Assembly (NCBI GenBank): GCA_016192075.1
Contig: JACPUU010000012.1
Coordinates: 558,001-622,000, forward strand
Direction of reading: 5' to 3'
DNA: 64,000 nt
Source: Bacteroidota bacterium
GTDB taxonomy: Bacteria; Bacteroidota; Bacteroidia; Flavobacteriales_D; Crocinitomicaceae
The number at the start of each line of letters is the position of its first letter. The stretch's first letter is position 1. The notes under the pieces are model-generated. The model saw only the letters and a list, made by a program, of their open reading frames with translations. It was not told where the DNA came from and ran no database searches. A program made the translations under genes and the position numbers. Below, in pieces: positions 34,946 through 44,000 of the stretch.

Positions 34946-35679
34946 CCAATGCGGTAAATAAACTGAAAGCCACCAGGGCCAATATAAAAACTGGATCTTG
35001 TTTCGAACGGGCTGGACCTGGAATAGGTTGGCTCTTCGTTGTCTGACCTGAATTTTAAACCCGTGTAAAGGGATGTTGCAATGCCAACCAGCGTAAGGCC
35101 GCCTGAAACATAATAGCCATAACGGCAAATGGTGTACTTGCGGTTATTACTTTCTATGGATGCTTTCAGCAATGCAATTTCACTAGCCTGTGGTGTAAGT
35201 GCATATTCATTGATATCTGCCGTTATTTGCCTTTTTAAATCATACCCGTTCAACATAAAAACACCGGCGGTAATGCCCATTGAAAGTGTCAGCGAAACGG
35301 GCAGGGTGACTGATTTATGAAATTTTTGCCGGTAATTGTGATAACTCTGCTCATAGGCCATGTAGGCTGTGGAACGGTCAAGTTTAACATACAGTTCAAC
35401 CGTAGTGTCAGGCACAACCATAAATTCAACCTCTTTAACATCGTAGCCGTAAGACCAGATTTCAGCCTTATGTGGCCCCGCTGTCAATGTATCTTTGTAG
35501 CGTTTTATCAGTAAGGTGTCATCAACCAGAATTTCAAAATAACCGTTTTGGTTGTCTACCAGAAATTTTACAACACCGGTGTTTTGTGCAGCTGTATTTG
35601 CCGGACACAGAAACAACAAAGCACACCAGCAAAGTGCTGTCAGAATAACGAAACGACCCGGGGTTACTTTATGCTTCAT
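34942..35679 (-). CDS. PEGA-like domain membrane protein
   Basis: 245 residues with a signal peptide (ends NTAAQ). Residues about 35-100 read as a PEGA-like beta domain (GYFEILVDDTLLIKRYKDTL, GPHKAEIWSYGYD), followed by a helical region and two membrane segments (VTLPVSLTLSMGITAGVFML, YGYYVSGGLTLVGIATSLY). The start ATG directly follows the parE stop TAA with no spacer. A role in the envelope is likely, but no specific function can be assigned. Confidence 0.78.
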   Translation of the reverse strand: MKHKVTPGRFVILTALCWCALLFLCPANTAAQNTGVVKFLVDNQNGYFEILVDDTLLIKRYKDTLTAGPHKAEIWSYGYDVKEVEFMVVPDTTVELYVKLDRSTAYMAYEQSYHNYRQKFHKSVTLPVSLTLSMGITAGVFMLNGYDLKRQITADINEYALTPQASEIALLKASIESNNRKYTICRYGYYVSGGLTLVGIATSLYTGLKFRSDNEEPTYSRSSPFETRSSFYIGPGGFQFIYRIG

Positions 35680-37524
35680 TTAAATAACGGCTTCTTCTAC
35701 TTTGAGGTTATCGATGATAAATTCCTGCCGGGCCGGCGTGTTTTTACCCATGTAATATTCCAGTACATCTTCAATTTTGGCGTCTTTACCAATCATAACC
35801 GGGTCAAGGCGAATCTCCGGACCAATGAAATTTTTAAACTCATCGGGTGAAATTTCTCCCAATCCTTTGAATCGGGTAATCTCCGGATTCTTGCCCAGCT
35901 TTTCAATGGCATTGACACGCTCTTCTTCTGAATAACAGTAAATGGTTTCTTTTTTATTCCGTACCCTGAAAAGCGGCGTTTGTAAAATATACACGTGCCC
36001 TTTGCGCACCAGGTCAGGAAAAAACTGCAGAAAAAAGGTGAGCAGCAGCAACCGAATGTGCATCCCATCCACATCGGCATCGGTAGCTATTACTACATTG
36101 TTATAACGCAGGTCTTCAATACCATCTTCAATGTTCAGCGCCGCCTGAAGTAAATTAAACTCCTCATTTTCATACACCACTTTTTTGGTTAAACCAAAGG
36201 CGTTAAGTGGTTTTCCACGCAAACTGAATACCGCCTGTGTATTTACATCACGTGATTTGGTAATTGAACCGCTTGCTGAATCACCCTCGGTAATAAAAAT
36301 GGTTGTTTCTTCAGCCCGGTCAATTTTTGGATCATTCAGATGTAACCGGCAATCACGCAGTTTTTTGTTGTGAAGATTCGCTTTTTTGGCGCGTTCACGG
36401 GCCAGTTTCTGAATACCTGAAAGCTCTTTGCGTTCACGCTCTGATTCACGGATTTTTTTCTCCAGCGTATCGGCAATCTCCGGGTGTTTATGCAGGAAAT
36501 TATCCAGCTTTTCTTTCAGAAAATCCATGATAAAAGCACGAATGGATTTTCCGTTTGGTTCAATTTCCTGCGAACCTAATTTGGTTTTGGTCTGTGATTC
36601 AAAAACAGGCTCAATTACTTTAATGGAAATAGCTGCCACAATGGATTGGCGAATATCAACCGCTTCGTAATTTTTACCGTAAAAATCTTTGATTACTTTG
36701 GCTACAGCTTCTCTGAAAGCCGATAAATGCGTACCACCCTGGGTGGTGTGCTGACCGTTAACAAAGGAATAATAATTTTCACCGTATGAACGGATGTGTG
36801 TAAAAGCTATTTCAATGTCTTCCCCTTCCAGGTGAATGATCGGATACATGGGTTCACTCTCCATGTTATCTTCCAGCAAATCTTTCAGCCCGTTTTCTGA
36901 AAAAAACTTTTCATTGTTAAAATGAATGGTCAGTCCGCGGTTCAGGTAACAATAATTCCAGAATAATTTCTGGAGGTATGGAACTTTAAAATTGAAATTT
37001 TTAAAAATAGAACCGTCCGGAATAAACTCAATGAATGTGCCGTCTTTTTCAGTGGACTTAGCTACTTTTTCATCTTTGAGCAGTTCTCCTTTTGCAAAAA
37101 CGGCCTTTTTACGTTGTCCGTCACGGTATGATTCTACCAGAAAATGGTCACTCAGCGCATTTACAGCTTTGGTACCCACCCCGTTTAATCCGACAGATTT
37201 TTTAAATGCTTTGGAATCGTATTTACCGCCGGTGTTGATTTTAGAAACGCAGTCAATTACTTTTCCAAGCGGAATTCCACGGCCATAGTCACGTACCGTA
37301 GTTACACCATCTTTAATTTTAACATCTATTTTGCGGCCGTTTCCCATGACAAATTCGTCAATGGAGTTGTCAACCACCTCTTTCACCAGCACATAAATAC
37401 CGTCATCGGGTGCACCGCCGTCGCCGAGTTTACCGATGTACATACCCGGTCTCATCCGGATATGCTCTTTCCAGTCAAGCGACCGGATATTTTCTTCAGT
37501 ATAAGAAACCTTTTGCTGCGCCAT
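35680..37524 (-). CDS. parE: DNA topoisomerase IV subunit B
   Basis: 614 residues from the ATG at 37524. That start is chosen over the frame-opening ATG at 37551 because GGGAGG lies six bases before it and [18 protein letters not shown] is the family N-terminus. GHKL ATPase motifs are visible ([31 protein letters not shown]), then the transducer domain and the TOPRIM motifs EGDSASG and DADVDGMHI. The ~615-residue length without the gyrase insertion fits ParE rather than GyrB. It heads an operon with a PEGA-like protein and a lipoprotein instead of with parC. Confidence 0.95.
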   Translation of the reverse strand: MAQQKVSYTEENIRSLDWKEHIRMRPGMYIGKLGDGGAPDDGIYVLVKEVVDNSIDEFVMGNGRKIDVKIKDGVTTVRDYGRGIPLGKVIDCVSKINTGGKYDSKAFKKSVGLNGVGTKAVNALSDHFLVESYRDGQRKKAVFAKGELLKDEKVAKSTEKDGTFIEFIPDGSIFKNFNFKVPYLQKLFWNYCYLNRGLTIHFNNEKFFSENGLKDLLEDNMESEPMYPIIHLEGEDIEIAFTHIRSYGENYYSFVNGQHTTQGGTHLSAFREAVAKVIKDFYGKNYEAVDIRQSIVAAISIKVIEPVFESQTKTKLGSQEIEPNGKSIRAFIMDFLKEKLDNFLHKHPEIADTLEKKIRESERERKELSGIQKLARERAKKANLHNKKLRDCRLHLNDPKIDRAEETTIFITEGDSASGSITKSRDVNTQAVFSLRGKPLNAFGLTKKVVYENEEFNLLQAALNIEDGIEDLRYNNVVIATDADVDGMHIRLLLLTFFLQFFPDLVRKGHVYILQTPLFRVRNKKETIYCYSEEERVNAIEKLGKNPEITRFKGLGEISPDEFKNFIGPEIRLDPVMIGKDAKIEDVLEYYMGKNTPARQEFIIDNLKVEEAVI

Positions 37525-37685
37525 AAATTCCTCCCAATTCTTAAAAGGCAAATTTAATCGGAATTCCCGAGATTTAAAGCCCGTTGCCGGAAGAGAATAT
37601 TAACATTCAGCCGTTTGTGAAGCACAATCTTTGCTGTGGTAAAATAATCCGGGGTTTACGGCGTTCCCTATACCGGTTGAATTTG

Positions 37686-37693
37686 TACTTTTG
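37686..37693 (+). promoter_or_regulatory. Bacteroidota -7 box (TACTTTTG) abutting the TonB-receptor start
   Basis: Exact TAnnTTTG match seven bases before a TTG codon at 37701 that opens a perfect signal peptide. If used, it rules out the ATG at 37584, which lies upstream of the box. Confidence 0.5.
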
Positions 37694-37700
37694 CGCCACC

Positions 37701-40355
37701 TTGAAAAAACTCCTGCCCCTCATATTATTTCTGTTTGTACCAGGCTTATTTGCCCAAACGGTGCTTGTAACAGGCCGGGTTGTCAATGACAAGGGGTTGC
37801 CGCTCCAGAACGCAACGGTTAAAATTGACGGGCTCAGGGAAACGTTTTTAACCAATACCAACGGAAATTTTGAGTTTGAGGTAGCGGCAAATGCAGTTTA
37901 TACGATCCGTATTAATTTTGCAGGCCATTATGCCTACAGAAATGATTTTGCGGCGTTTTATGAACCAATAAGCCTTGGTGTTATTGAACTTGCTGAAAAA
38001 ACGCTGGGTGTTATTGATATCACGTATGTTAAAACGCCGGATGGCTTTGACGGTTTTCCACCAGTGCAGATAAACCGCCTGGCAACCGCAACCGGCAATT
38101 TTGAAGATTTGATTAAATCAGTCGGCATTGGTGTTTCTTCAAGCAACGAGCTGTCTTCAAATTACAACGTACGCGGCGGTAATTACGATGAAAATGATGT
38201 TTATGTAAACGGTATACAGATTTATCGTCCCTTTATTGTACGCGCGGGCCAGCAGGAAGGGTTGAGTTTCATTCATGGAGAATTTGTCGAAAATATTTTC
38301 TTTTCAGCCGGCGGTTTTGATGCCAATTACGGTGATGTTCTCTCCTCTGTTCTTGACGTGCGTTACCGTGAACCCAACAGTTTTGGCGGATCAGCCCAGG
38401 CAAGCCTGATGGGCGGACAGGCACATGTGGAGGGGCTTTACAACGGCCGCCTTGGCAACTACATTCTGGGTGCCCGTTACCGGGCCAATTCATACCTGCT
38501 CAACAGCCTGCCCACACAAGGTGACTACAATCCAACCTTTTTTGACGTGCAGGGTATTACCAATTATTACCTGGATTATGACAATGAATCAGCCTACAAA
38601 AAGCTGTTTCTGCTGGGGCATTTCGCGTCCAACAATTTCCGGTTTGTACCCACTTCACGAACCACGTCGTGGGGAACGGTCAATGAAGCCTACCAGCTGC
38701 GCGTTTTTTTTGAAGGACAGGAAGAGACAAAGTTCAACACCTTTACGCTGGCTGGCGGTTATGAATGGAAAATCAACAAAAACTTTCAGATGAATTTTGG
38801 AAGTTCTGTTTTTCATTCGGTCGAAAGTGAACATTTTGATGTTTTGGGTGAATACTGGATCAATGAACTTGAAACAGATCCATCGAAAGAAGAATTTGGA
38901 GATTCTACCAGCAACATTGGCGTGGGTGCTTTTCTGGATCATGCCCGCAATGACCTGGATGTTTGGATAGGCTCTGTATTCTACGACGGAAAATATGAAT
39001 TCAAACCGGTACCGGGATCAGGTAAACGATCAAACCGGTTTGGTGAAATGAACTGGGGAGTAAAAGGGCAATATGAAAATTTCAGCGATGTGCTCAGTGA
39101 ATGGCACCTGATTGATTCGGCCGGCTATTCCATTCCACAGGGTGACCCAAATACGGTTGAATTAAAAGATGTCATCAAACAGCAAAATACGGTAGAATCA
39201 TACCGTTTTTCAGGCCACTATCAGTACACCCAGAATTTTGTACACAAAAAAGATGTGGTGCTTGATCTGAAACGCAGGGTAAAAACAGATTCTCTTCGTT
39301 ATTTAATCGAATTTCACGATACCCTTGAATCAAGCCCGGCCAGACTTTCACTGACATTGGGCGTACGCAGCGGATACCGCACCTACAATGACGAGTCGTG
39401 GATTACTCCAAGAGCGTCACTAACCTACAATCCACGTATCTATTTTATTACCGATGATACCACCCTGGTGCGCAGAAACGTAAAACTGCGTGCCTCCAGC
39501 GGCTTGTACTATCAGCCTCCGCTTTACCGCACCATGCGCTACCTGGACGGAACCATTCACCCCGATGTGGTTTCACAGAAATCATGGCACAATGTGTTAT
39601 CTGCCGATATCTATTTCAGAATGTGGGACCGCGATTTTAAATTTATTGCTGAAGCGTATTACAAGTATATGTGGGACGTTGTTCCTTACGAAATTGACAA
39701 TGTACGTATCCGGTATTATGCTGAAAATAATGCCGTAGCTTATGCCACCGGCTTTGACATGAAAATTAACGGCCAGTTTGTAGAAGGGGTAGAATCATTC
39801 TTCAGGGTTGGAATTTTAAAAACCATGGAAGAAATTGAAAACGATGATTACTACATTTATATCAATTCAGACGGTGATACCCTTTTACCAGGATACACCT
39901 TTAACCAGGACATTGTAGACTCTATTCACCAGGAACCGGGATGGATTCCGCGCCCAACAGATCAGCTGCTTACATTTACCCTCTTTTTTCAGGATAAAAT
40001 GCCGAAATATGAAAACTTTAAAGTTTCAGCAAACCTTAATTTCGGAACACCCCTGCCCTACGGCCCGCCGTCGTATGAACGCTATAAAGACATTCTGCGA
40101 ACCAAATCATACCTGCGCCTTGATTTAGGTTTTATGTATGACCTGGTGAATGAAGAAACCAAAATCAAAAAACCAAACAGCAAATTCCAGCAAACCTTTA
40201 ACCAGTTTACAATAAGCCTGGATGCGTTTAACTTACTTGGAATTAAAAATGTTGTGTCATACCAGTGGCTGCAGGATATTGCAGGGCGCTACTATTCAAT
40301 TCCAAATCACCTGACCGGGCGCCGGCTAAACCTGCGTCTTATTGTTACTTTCTGA
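37701..40355 (+). CDS. TonB-dependent outer membrane receptor with N-terminal carboxypeptidase-like domain
   Basis: 884 residues if started at TTG 37701 (LKKLLPLILFLFVPGLFAQ, an ideal signal peptide); the frame is open back to an ATG at 37584, which would add 39 unrelated residues. After the signal comes a CarboxypepD_reg-like domain (about 20-100; VTGRVVNDKGLPLQNATVKI), a plug domain (NVRGGNYDENDVYVNGIQIY) and a beta-barrel ending in Phe (LIVTF). It imports an unknown substrate using TonB energy. No SusD-like partner is adjacent, so it is not a SusCD pair. The next gene begins three bases after the stop. Confidence 0.93.
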   Translation: MKKLLPLILFLFVPGLFAQTVLVTGRVVNDKGLPLQNATVKIDGLRETFLTNTNGNFEFEVAANAVYTIRINFAGHYAYRNDFAAFYEPISLGVIELAEKTLGVIDITYVKTPDGFDGFPPVQINRLATATGNFEDLIKSVGIGVSSSNELSSNYNVRGGNYDENDVYVNGIQIYRPFIVRAGQQEGLSFIHGEFVENIFFSAGGFDANYGDVLSSVLDVRYREPNSFGGSAQASLMGGQAHVEGLYNGRLGNYILGARYRANSYLLNSLPTQGDYNPTFFDVQGITNYYLDYDNESAYKKLFLLGHFASNNFRFVPTSRTTSWGTVNEAYQLRVFFEGQEETKFNTFTLAGGYEWKINKNFQMNFGSSVFHSVESEHFDVLGEYWINELETDPSKEEFGDSTSNIGVGAFLDHARNDLDVWIGSVFYDGKYEFKPVPGSGKRSNRFGEMNWGVKGQYENFSDVLSEWHLIDSAGYSIPQGDPNTVELKDVIKQQNTVESYRFSGHYQYTQNFVHKKDVVLDLKRRVKTDSLRYLIEFHDTLESSPARLSLTLGVRSGYRTYNDESWITPRASLTYNPRIYFITDDTTLVRRNVKLRASSGLYYQPPLYRTMRYLDGTIHPDVVSQKSWHNVLSADIYFRMWDRDFKFIAEAYYKYMWDVVPYEIDNVRIRYYAENNAVAYATGFDMKINGQFVEGVESFFRVGILKTMEEIENDDYYIYINSDGDTLLPGYTFNQDIVDSIHQEPGWIPRPTDQLLTFTLFFQDKMPKYENFKVSANLNFGTPLPYGPPSYERYKDILRTKSYLRLDLGFMYDLVNEETKIKKPNSKFQQTFNQFTISLDAFNLLGIKNVVSYQWLQDIAGRYYSIPNHLTGRRLNLRLIVTF

Positions 40356-40358
40356 TAC

Positions 40359-40970
40359 ATGGCTTTACCAAAACTCAATAAATTATTACTCCAGGGTATT
40401 ACCGCATGCGGAATCACGGATCTGAAACCGTTCCAGGAAAAACTTTTTTCACGTATAAACGGCGGTGCATCTTTGTACCTGCTTGGGGCCGATGGTACTG
40501 GAAAAACAACCGGAATGATGATTTCGGTTTTGCAGCGCCTGAACTATTCACAACCTGATACGCCGCGCGTGATTGTGATGATGAGTAAATCAGAAGATGC
40601 TACCGAACTTTACAACCGTTTTAAAGTAATGGCCCAACACATGGATCTGCAGATTCACCTGGTAACTGAAGAGGGCATTATGGATGAACAAAACATGGCT
40701 ATTTATGCAGGTGCCGATTTGATCATTGGAACCCCGGTGCGGCTCACCAAACTCTATTTTCAGTGTGGTATTAACGTAAACAAAGTCAACCTTCTGGTGC
40801 TGGACAATGCGTTTAAACTGGTTGAAAACCGCCAGTTGGTAGAACTTGACAGGTTCACAGACAGCCTTTCAAAATTTCAGAGTATTGTTATTGAAACTGA
40901 ACTGAATCCACGCTTGCAGAAAGCCTGTGCTAAATTTATACCGTACGCGCAGGAATTGTTGGCAGAGTAA
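40359..40970 (+). CDS. Degenerate single-domain DEAD-box-derived protein
   Basis: 203 residues covering only the first RecA-like domain of a DEAD-box helicase. Walker A is present (GADGTGKTTG, about residue 39), and so is the GTPVRL motif (Ib-like). Motif II, normally DEAD, reads LDNAF, so the catalytic Glu is missing, and motif III (SAT) is replaced by ETE. There is no second RecA domain: miaA follows in the opposite direction. It may bind ATP or RNA without helicase activity. The stop and the TonB-receptor stop are three bases from their neighbours, suggesting co-transcription with the receptor. Confidence 0.8.
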   Translation: MALPKLNKLLLQGITACGITDLKPFQEKLFSRINGGASLYLLGADGTGKTTGMMISVLQRLNYSQPDTPRVIVMMSKSEDATELYNRFKVMAQHMDLQIHLVTEEGIMDEQNMAIYAGADLIIGTPVRLTKLYFQCGINVNKVNLLVLDNAFKLVENRQLVELDRFTDSLSKFQSIVIETELNPRLQKACAKFIPYAQELLAE

Positions 40971-40980
40971 GGATGACATG

Positions 40981-41922
40981 CTAACCCCGGACTCTTTTCA
41001 GATAGATTTCCTTTACCATTTGAACACGTTCAGCCAAAGGCAAATTCACATCAATCCAATGAATGACATACCCGTCTGCTTCCATTTTCCGGAACCAGGT
41101 CATTTGCCTTTTTGCGAATTGGTGAATGGCTATATTCAGCCCCTCAAACAATTCTTTTTTTGAAATTTCATTTTTGAGATACAGGCCCAGCCATTTATAT
41201 TCAAGGCCGTAATACTCCAGGTCATCAAAAGTGATGTGATGCTTCAATAAATTTTCGACCTCTTCATACAACCCGTTATTGAGACGTTCACTCAACCGCC
41301 GGGTAATTTTTTCACGCCGGGCTTCACGGCTAATGTCCATACCTATGATTACTTCATTGAATCCAGGATTTTCCAACGGTTTCCAATCTGGATTTGCTTT
41401 CAGAAAACGACCAATTTCAATGGCGCGGATTTTGCGGTGCCAGGTTTGAATACCCAGTTTTGAAGTAATTGCTGGTGGCAGCGCTTCAATTTCTTTTTCA
41501 ATTTCAGCCAGTGGAACCGTTTTCATAAACTCATACAAAGCAGGATCAGATGCGATACCCAAAAATGAATTGCCCCGCAAGGCGGTTTCAAGGTAAAGGC
41601 CGCTTCCACCGCATAAAACGGGTAAATGGTTCCGCTGTCTGATCTCTTTAAAAACGTTCAGAAAATCTTCCTGAAATTCGGCAATGTTATACCGGTAACC
41701 GGGATCTTTAATATCAATCAGGTGATACGGCAGCTGCTTTCCGTTAACCACATATTCTGACAAATCTTTACCCGTTCCAATATCCATAAACCGGTAAATC
41801 TGCCGGGAATCACCGCTGATAATTTCACCATTCATTTCAGCTGCAACGGCGCATGCCAGCTGCGTTTTGCCAGAAGCAGTAGGACCGAGAATTACCAGTA
41901 TGGGAGATTTATCAGGTTGCAC
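40981..41922 (-). CDS. miaA: tRNA dimethylallyltransferase
   Basis: 313 residues, normal length. It transfers a dimethylallyl group to N6 of A37 in tRNAs that read UNN codons. The P-loop GPTASGKTQLA is near residue 12; SGDSRQIYRFMDIGTG and GGSGLYLETALRG are family motifs. It follows aroE by 32 bases, so the two genes are probably co-transcribed. Confidence 0.97.
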   Translation of the reverse strand: MQPDKSPILVILGPTASGKTQLACAVAAEMNGEIISGDSRQIYRFMDIGTGKDLSEYVVNGKQLPYHLIDIKDPGYRYNIAEFQEDFLNVFKEIRQRNHLPVLCGGSGLYLETALRGNSFLGIASDPALYEFMKTVPLAEIEKEIEALPPAITSKLGIQTWHRKIRAIEIGRFLKANPDWKPLENPGFNEVIIGMDISREARREKITRRLSERLNNGLYEEVENLLKHHITFDDLEYYGLEYKWLGLYLKNEISKKELFEGLNIAIHQFAKRQMTWFRKMEADGYVIHWIDVNLPLAERVQMVKEIYLKRVRG

Positions 41923-41954
41923 CTGGCAAAGATAACAATTGTCTACGGAGGATG

Positions 41955-42686
41955 TTAGCTATTCCAGATCTGCCATGATTTTTCAGCCTGCTGATGAAGC
42001 ATGGTTTGTCCGTTAATGACATTGGCACCAAACGACTTTGCCTTTTTCATAAAAAGTGTCTCAGCAGGGTTGTAGATTAAATCAACGGCCAGGTTGCGGT
42101 CTGTCATAAATTCATACGGTATTTCAGGCGCACTGTCAATATTGGGAAACATGCCCACAGGTGTTGTATTTACAATAATTCCGCATGAACGAATCATGGT
42201 TTCATTAACCTCGTTGTATGAAAAGTCATTTTCATTCTGCGGGTTCCGGCTCACAAAAAAAACAGACAAACCAAGTTCTTTCAAAACATATTCAACCGCC
42301 CTTGAAGCGCCGCCCTTACCAAGTATCAATGCGCGTTCATGATGTGACTCCAGAAACGGTTTGATCATTTGCTGAAAACCAAAAACGTCAGTATTGTACC
42401 CGGTTGTCTTTCCGTTTTTCAGATAAATACAATTTACCGCACCCACAGCTTTAGCCACATCATCCAGTTCATGCAGGTATGGAATCACCGCCTGTTTGTA
42501 GGGAATTGTTACATTCAACCCTACCAGGCCGGGTTGCTTAAACACCGCTTCTACCTCACCAATATCAGCCAGTTCATAGTTGTTGTAAACAGCATCTACC
42601 TGCAGTTCACCGAACTTTTTTTCAAAGAATTTTTTTGAAAAGGAGTGTCCCAGTTTTTGACCGATCAGACCGTATTTTTTTGTCAT
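41955..42686 (-). CDS. aroE: Shikimate dehydrogenase
   Basis: 243 residues, slightly shorter than the E. coli enzyme. It reduces 3-dehydroshikimate with NADPH in aromatic amino acid biosynthesis. The substrate site is visible in GHSFSKKFF and the NVTIPYKQAV motif (catalytic Lys), the NADP-binding region is LGKGGASRAVEYVL, and NTTPVGMFP closes the active site. The first gene of a likely aroE-miaA unit, preceded by the ilvE terminator. Confidence 0.96.
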   Translation of the reverse strand: MTKKYGLIGQKLGHSFSKKFFEKKFGELQVDAVYNNYELADIGEVEAVFKQPGLVGLNVTIPYKQAVIPYLHELDDVAKAVGAVNCIYLKNGKTTGYNTDVFGFQQMIKPFLESHHERALILGKGGASRAVEYVLKELGLSVFFVSRNPQNENDFSYNEVNETMIRSCGIIVNTTPVGMFPNIDSAPEIPYEFMTDRNLAVDLIYNPAETLFMKKAKSFGANVINGQTMLHQQAEKSWQIWNS

Positions 42687-42698
42687 GGATATTCTATA

Positions 42699-42734
42699 AA
42701 AAAGGGGATCTGTTGTGCAACAAATCCCCTTTTT
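42699..42734 (-). terminator. Intrinsic terminator of ilvE
   Basis: Inverted repeat AAAAAGGGGAT / ATCCCCTTTTT with an inner TGTTG/CAACA extension and one mismatch; on the minus strand the stem is followed by T6. It sits 17 bases after the ilvE stop. Confidence 0.88.
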
Positions 42735-42751
42735 GTTAAAACTGATTCAAC

Positions 42752-43822
42752 TCAGATACGCATTAACCAGTTGAATTTATCTTCAATTTTGCCTGCTTTG
42801 TAATCTGAAATGTAGGTAGCAATTTTATGTGACAATGTTCTGGACTCCATTGAAGGCAGCGCATATTCTTTGTCCTCATAGCCAATTGCCACAATGGGAG
42901 CAATGGTTGCAGCTGTGCCGGCACCAAACGCATCCTGAAGTGTTCCGTTTTCAATGGCAGCCATTACTTCGGCTACTGAAATATCACGCTCCTCTACTTT
43001 TACGCCCCAGTCTTTTGCTATTTCAATAACACTGCGTTTAGTAATTCCTTTCAAAATGGTATCACGTTCTTCAGACGGTGTAATCAGTACATCATTGATA
43101 ATAAACATGATGTTCATGGTACCTGATTCTTCAATCAAAGTATGGGTTTTGGCATCTGTCCAGAGCAACTGGCGGTATCCTTTTTCCTGGCCTAATTTAG
43201 CCGGGTAAAGTGATGCCCCGTAATTACCTGCATTTTTTGCGCGGCCCACACCACCTTCGGCAGCACGGGTATAATGCGTTTCAATTTTTACCTTTACCGG
43301 TTCAGAATAGTAAGAGCCTACCGGTGAATTAATGATCATGAATTTGTATTTTTCAGATGGGCGAATGCCCACATAATCATCTGTAGCAAACAGGAACGGA
43401 CGAATATAAAGCGACGTTCCGGGTTTGGTAGGTACCCATTCCCGATCCAGCTCAATTAAGGCACGAATACCTTCCAGAAAGATTTCTTCAGATACCGGAA
43501 CCATACACATGCGTTCAGCAGATTCTTTAAAGCGTTTGGCATTCATGTCCGGACGAAATACCACTACTTCTCCTTTTTCATTACGCTGCGCTTTTAGTCC
43601 TTCAAAAATAGACTGTCCATAATGAAGCGCTGATGTTGCCGGATGAATCTCAATATTACCAAATGGAACAATCTGGGGTTCGCCCCATTTTCCATCGGCA
43701 TAATCCATGACCATCATGTGATCTGCAAAATATTTTCCAAAAGGCAAATTGTCAAAGTCAATTGTCTTAATCCGTGAAGACTGAGTCTTTGTAACCTTTA
43801 TATTTACGGTACCTGTTGACAT
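42752..43822 (-). CDS. ilvE: Branched-chain amino acid aminotransferase
   Basis: 356 residues, the long type (fold type IV PLP enzyme, BCAT group II). It transaminates valine, leucine and isoleucine with 2-oxoglutarate. Visible motifs: FEGLKAQRNEKGEV, IRPFLFATDD, the PLP-lysine region GGVGRAKNAGNYGASLYPAK, LLWTDAKTHTLIEESGTMN and FGAGTAATIAPI. Monocistronic, with its own promoter and terminator. Leucine-isoleucine biosynthetic genes are not adjacent. Confidence 0.97.
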   Translation of the reverse strand: MSTGTVNIKVTKTQSSRIKTIDFDNLPFGKYFADHMMVMDYADGKWGEPQIVPFGNIEIHPATSALHYGQSIFEGLKAQRNEKGEVVVFRPDMNAKRFKESAERMCMVPVSEEIFLEGIRALIELDREWVPTKPGTSLYIRPFLFATDDYVGIRPSEKYKFMIINSPVGSYYSEPVKVKIETHYTRAAEGGVGRAKNAGNYGASLYPAKLGQEKGYRQLLWTDAKTHTLIEESGTMNIMFIINDVLITPSEERDTILKGITKRSVIEIAKDWGVKVEERDISVAEVMAAIENGTLQDAFGAGTAATIAPIVAIGYEDKEYALPSMESRTLSHKIATYISDYKAGKIEDKFNWLMRI

Positions 43823-43841
43823 AATTCTGGTTTGTTCTTTG

Positions 43842-43873
43842 CGAATATAAGTATTAATATTTCGTTAATTCAA
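43842..43873 (-). promoter_or_regulatory. Probable ilvE promoter (TTG-N21-TATATTCG)
   Basis: On the minus strand a TTG at 43871-43873 is 21 bases from TATATTCG (43842-43849), one mismatch from TAnnTTTG. The box lies 20 bases before the ATG. The 178-bp region up to recQ also contains a TAATTTAG box (43922-43929) for recQ. Confidence 0.4.
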
Positions 43874-44000
43874 TCGAAAAGTCAATTAAAAATGAAAAGT
43901 TTTCCAATCCCTTTTCTTCGTTAATTTAGCAAATCCGGCCTAAATTAACCGGTGACATCTTGATTTAATTTCAAATAACCTGGAAGAAGCAGTTGAAATA

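Noticed and set aside
34946-35128. N-terminal extension of the 34.5-kb lipoprotein
   Set aside because: The extension lies inside the coding sequence of the upstream gene, is rich in Trp/Arg and removes the lipoprotein signal; ATGA coupling at 34945 is better.
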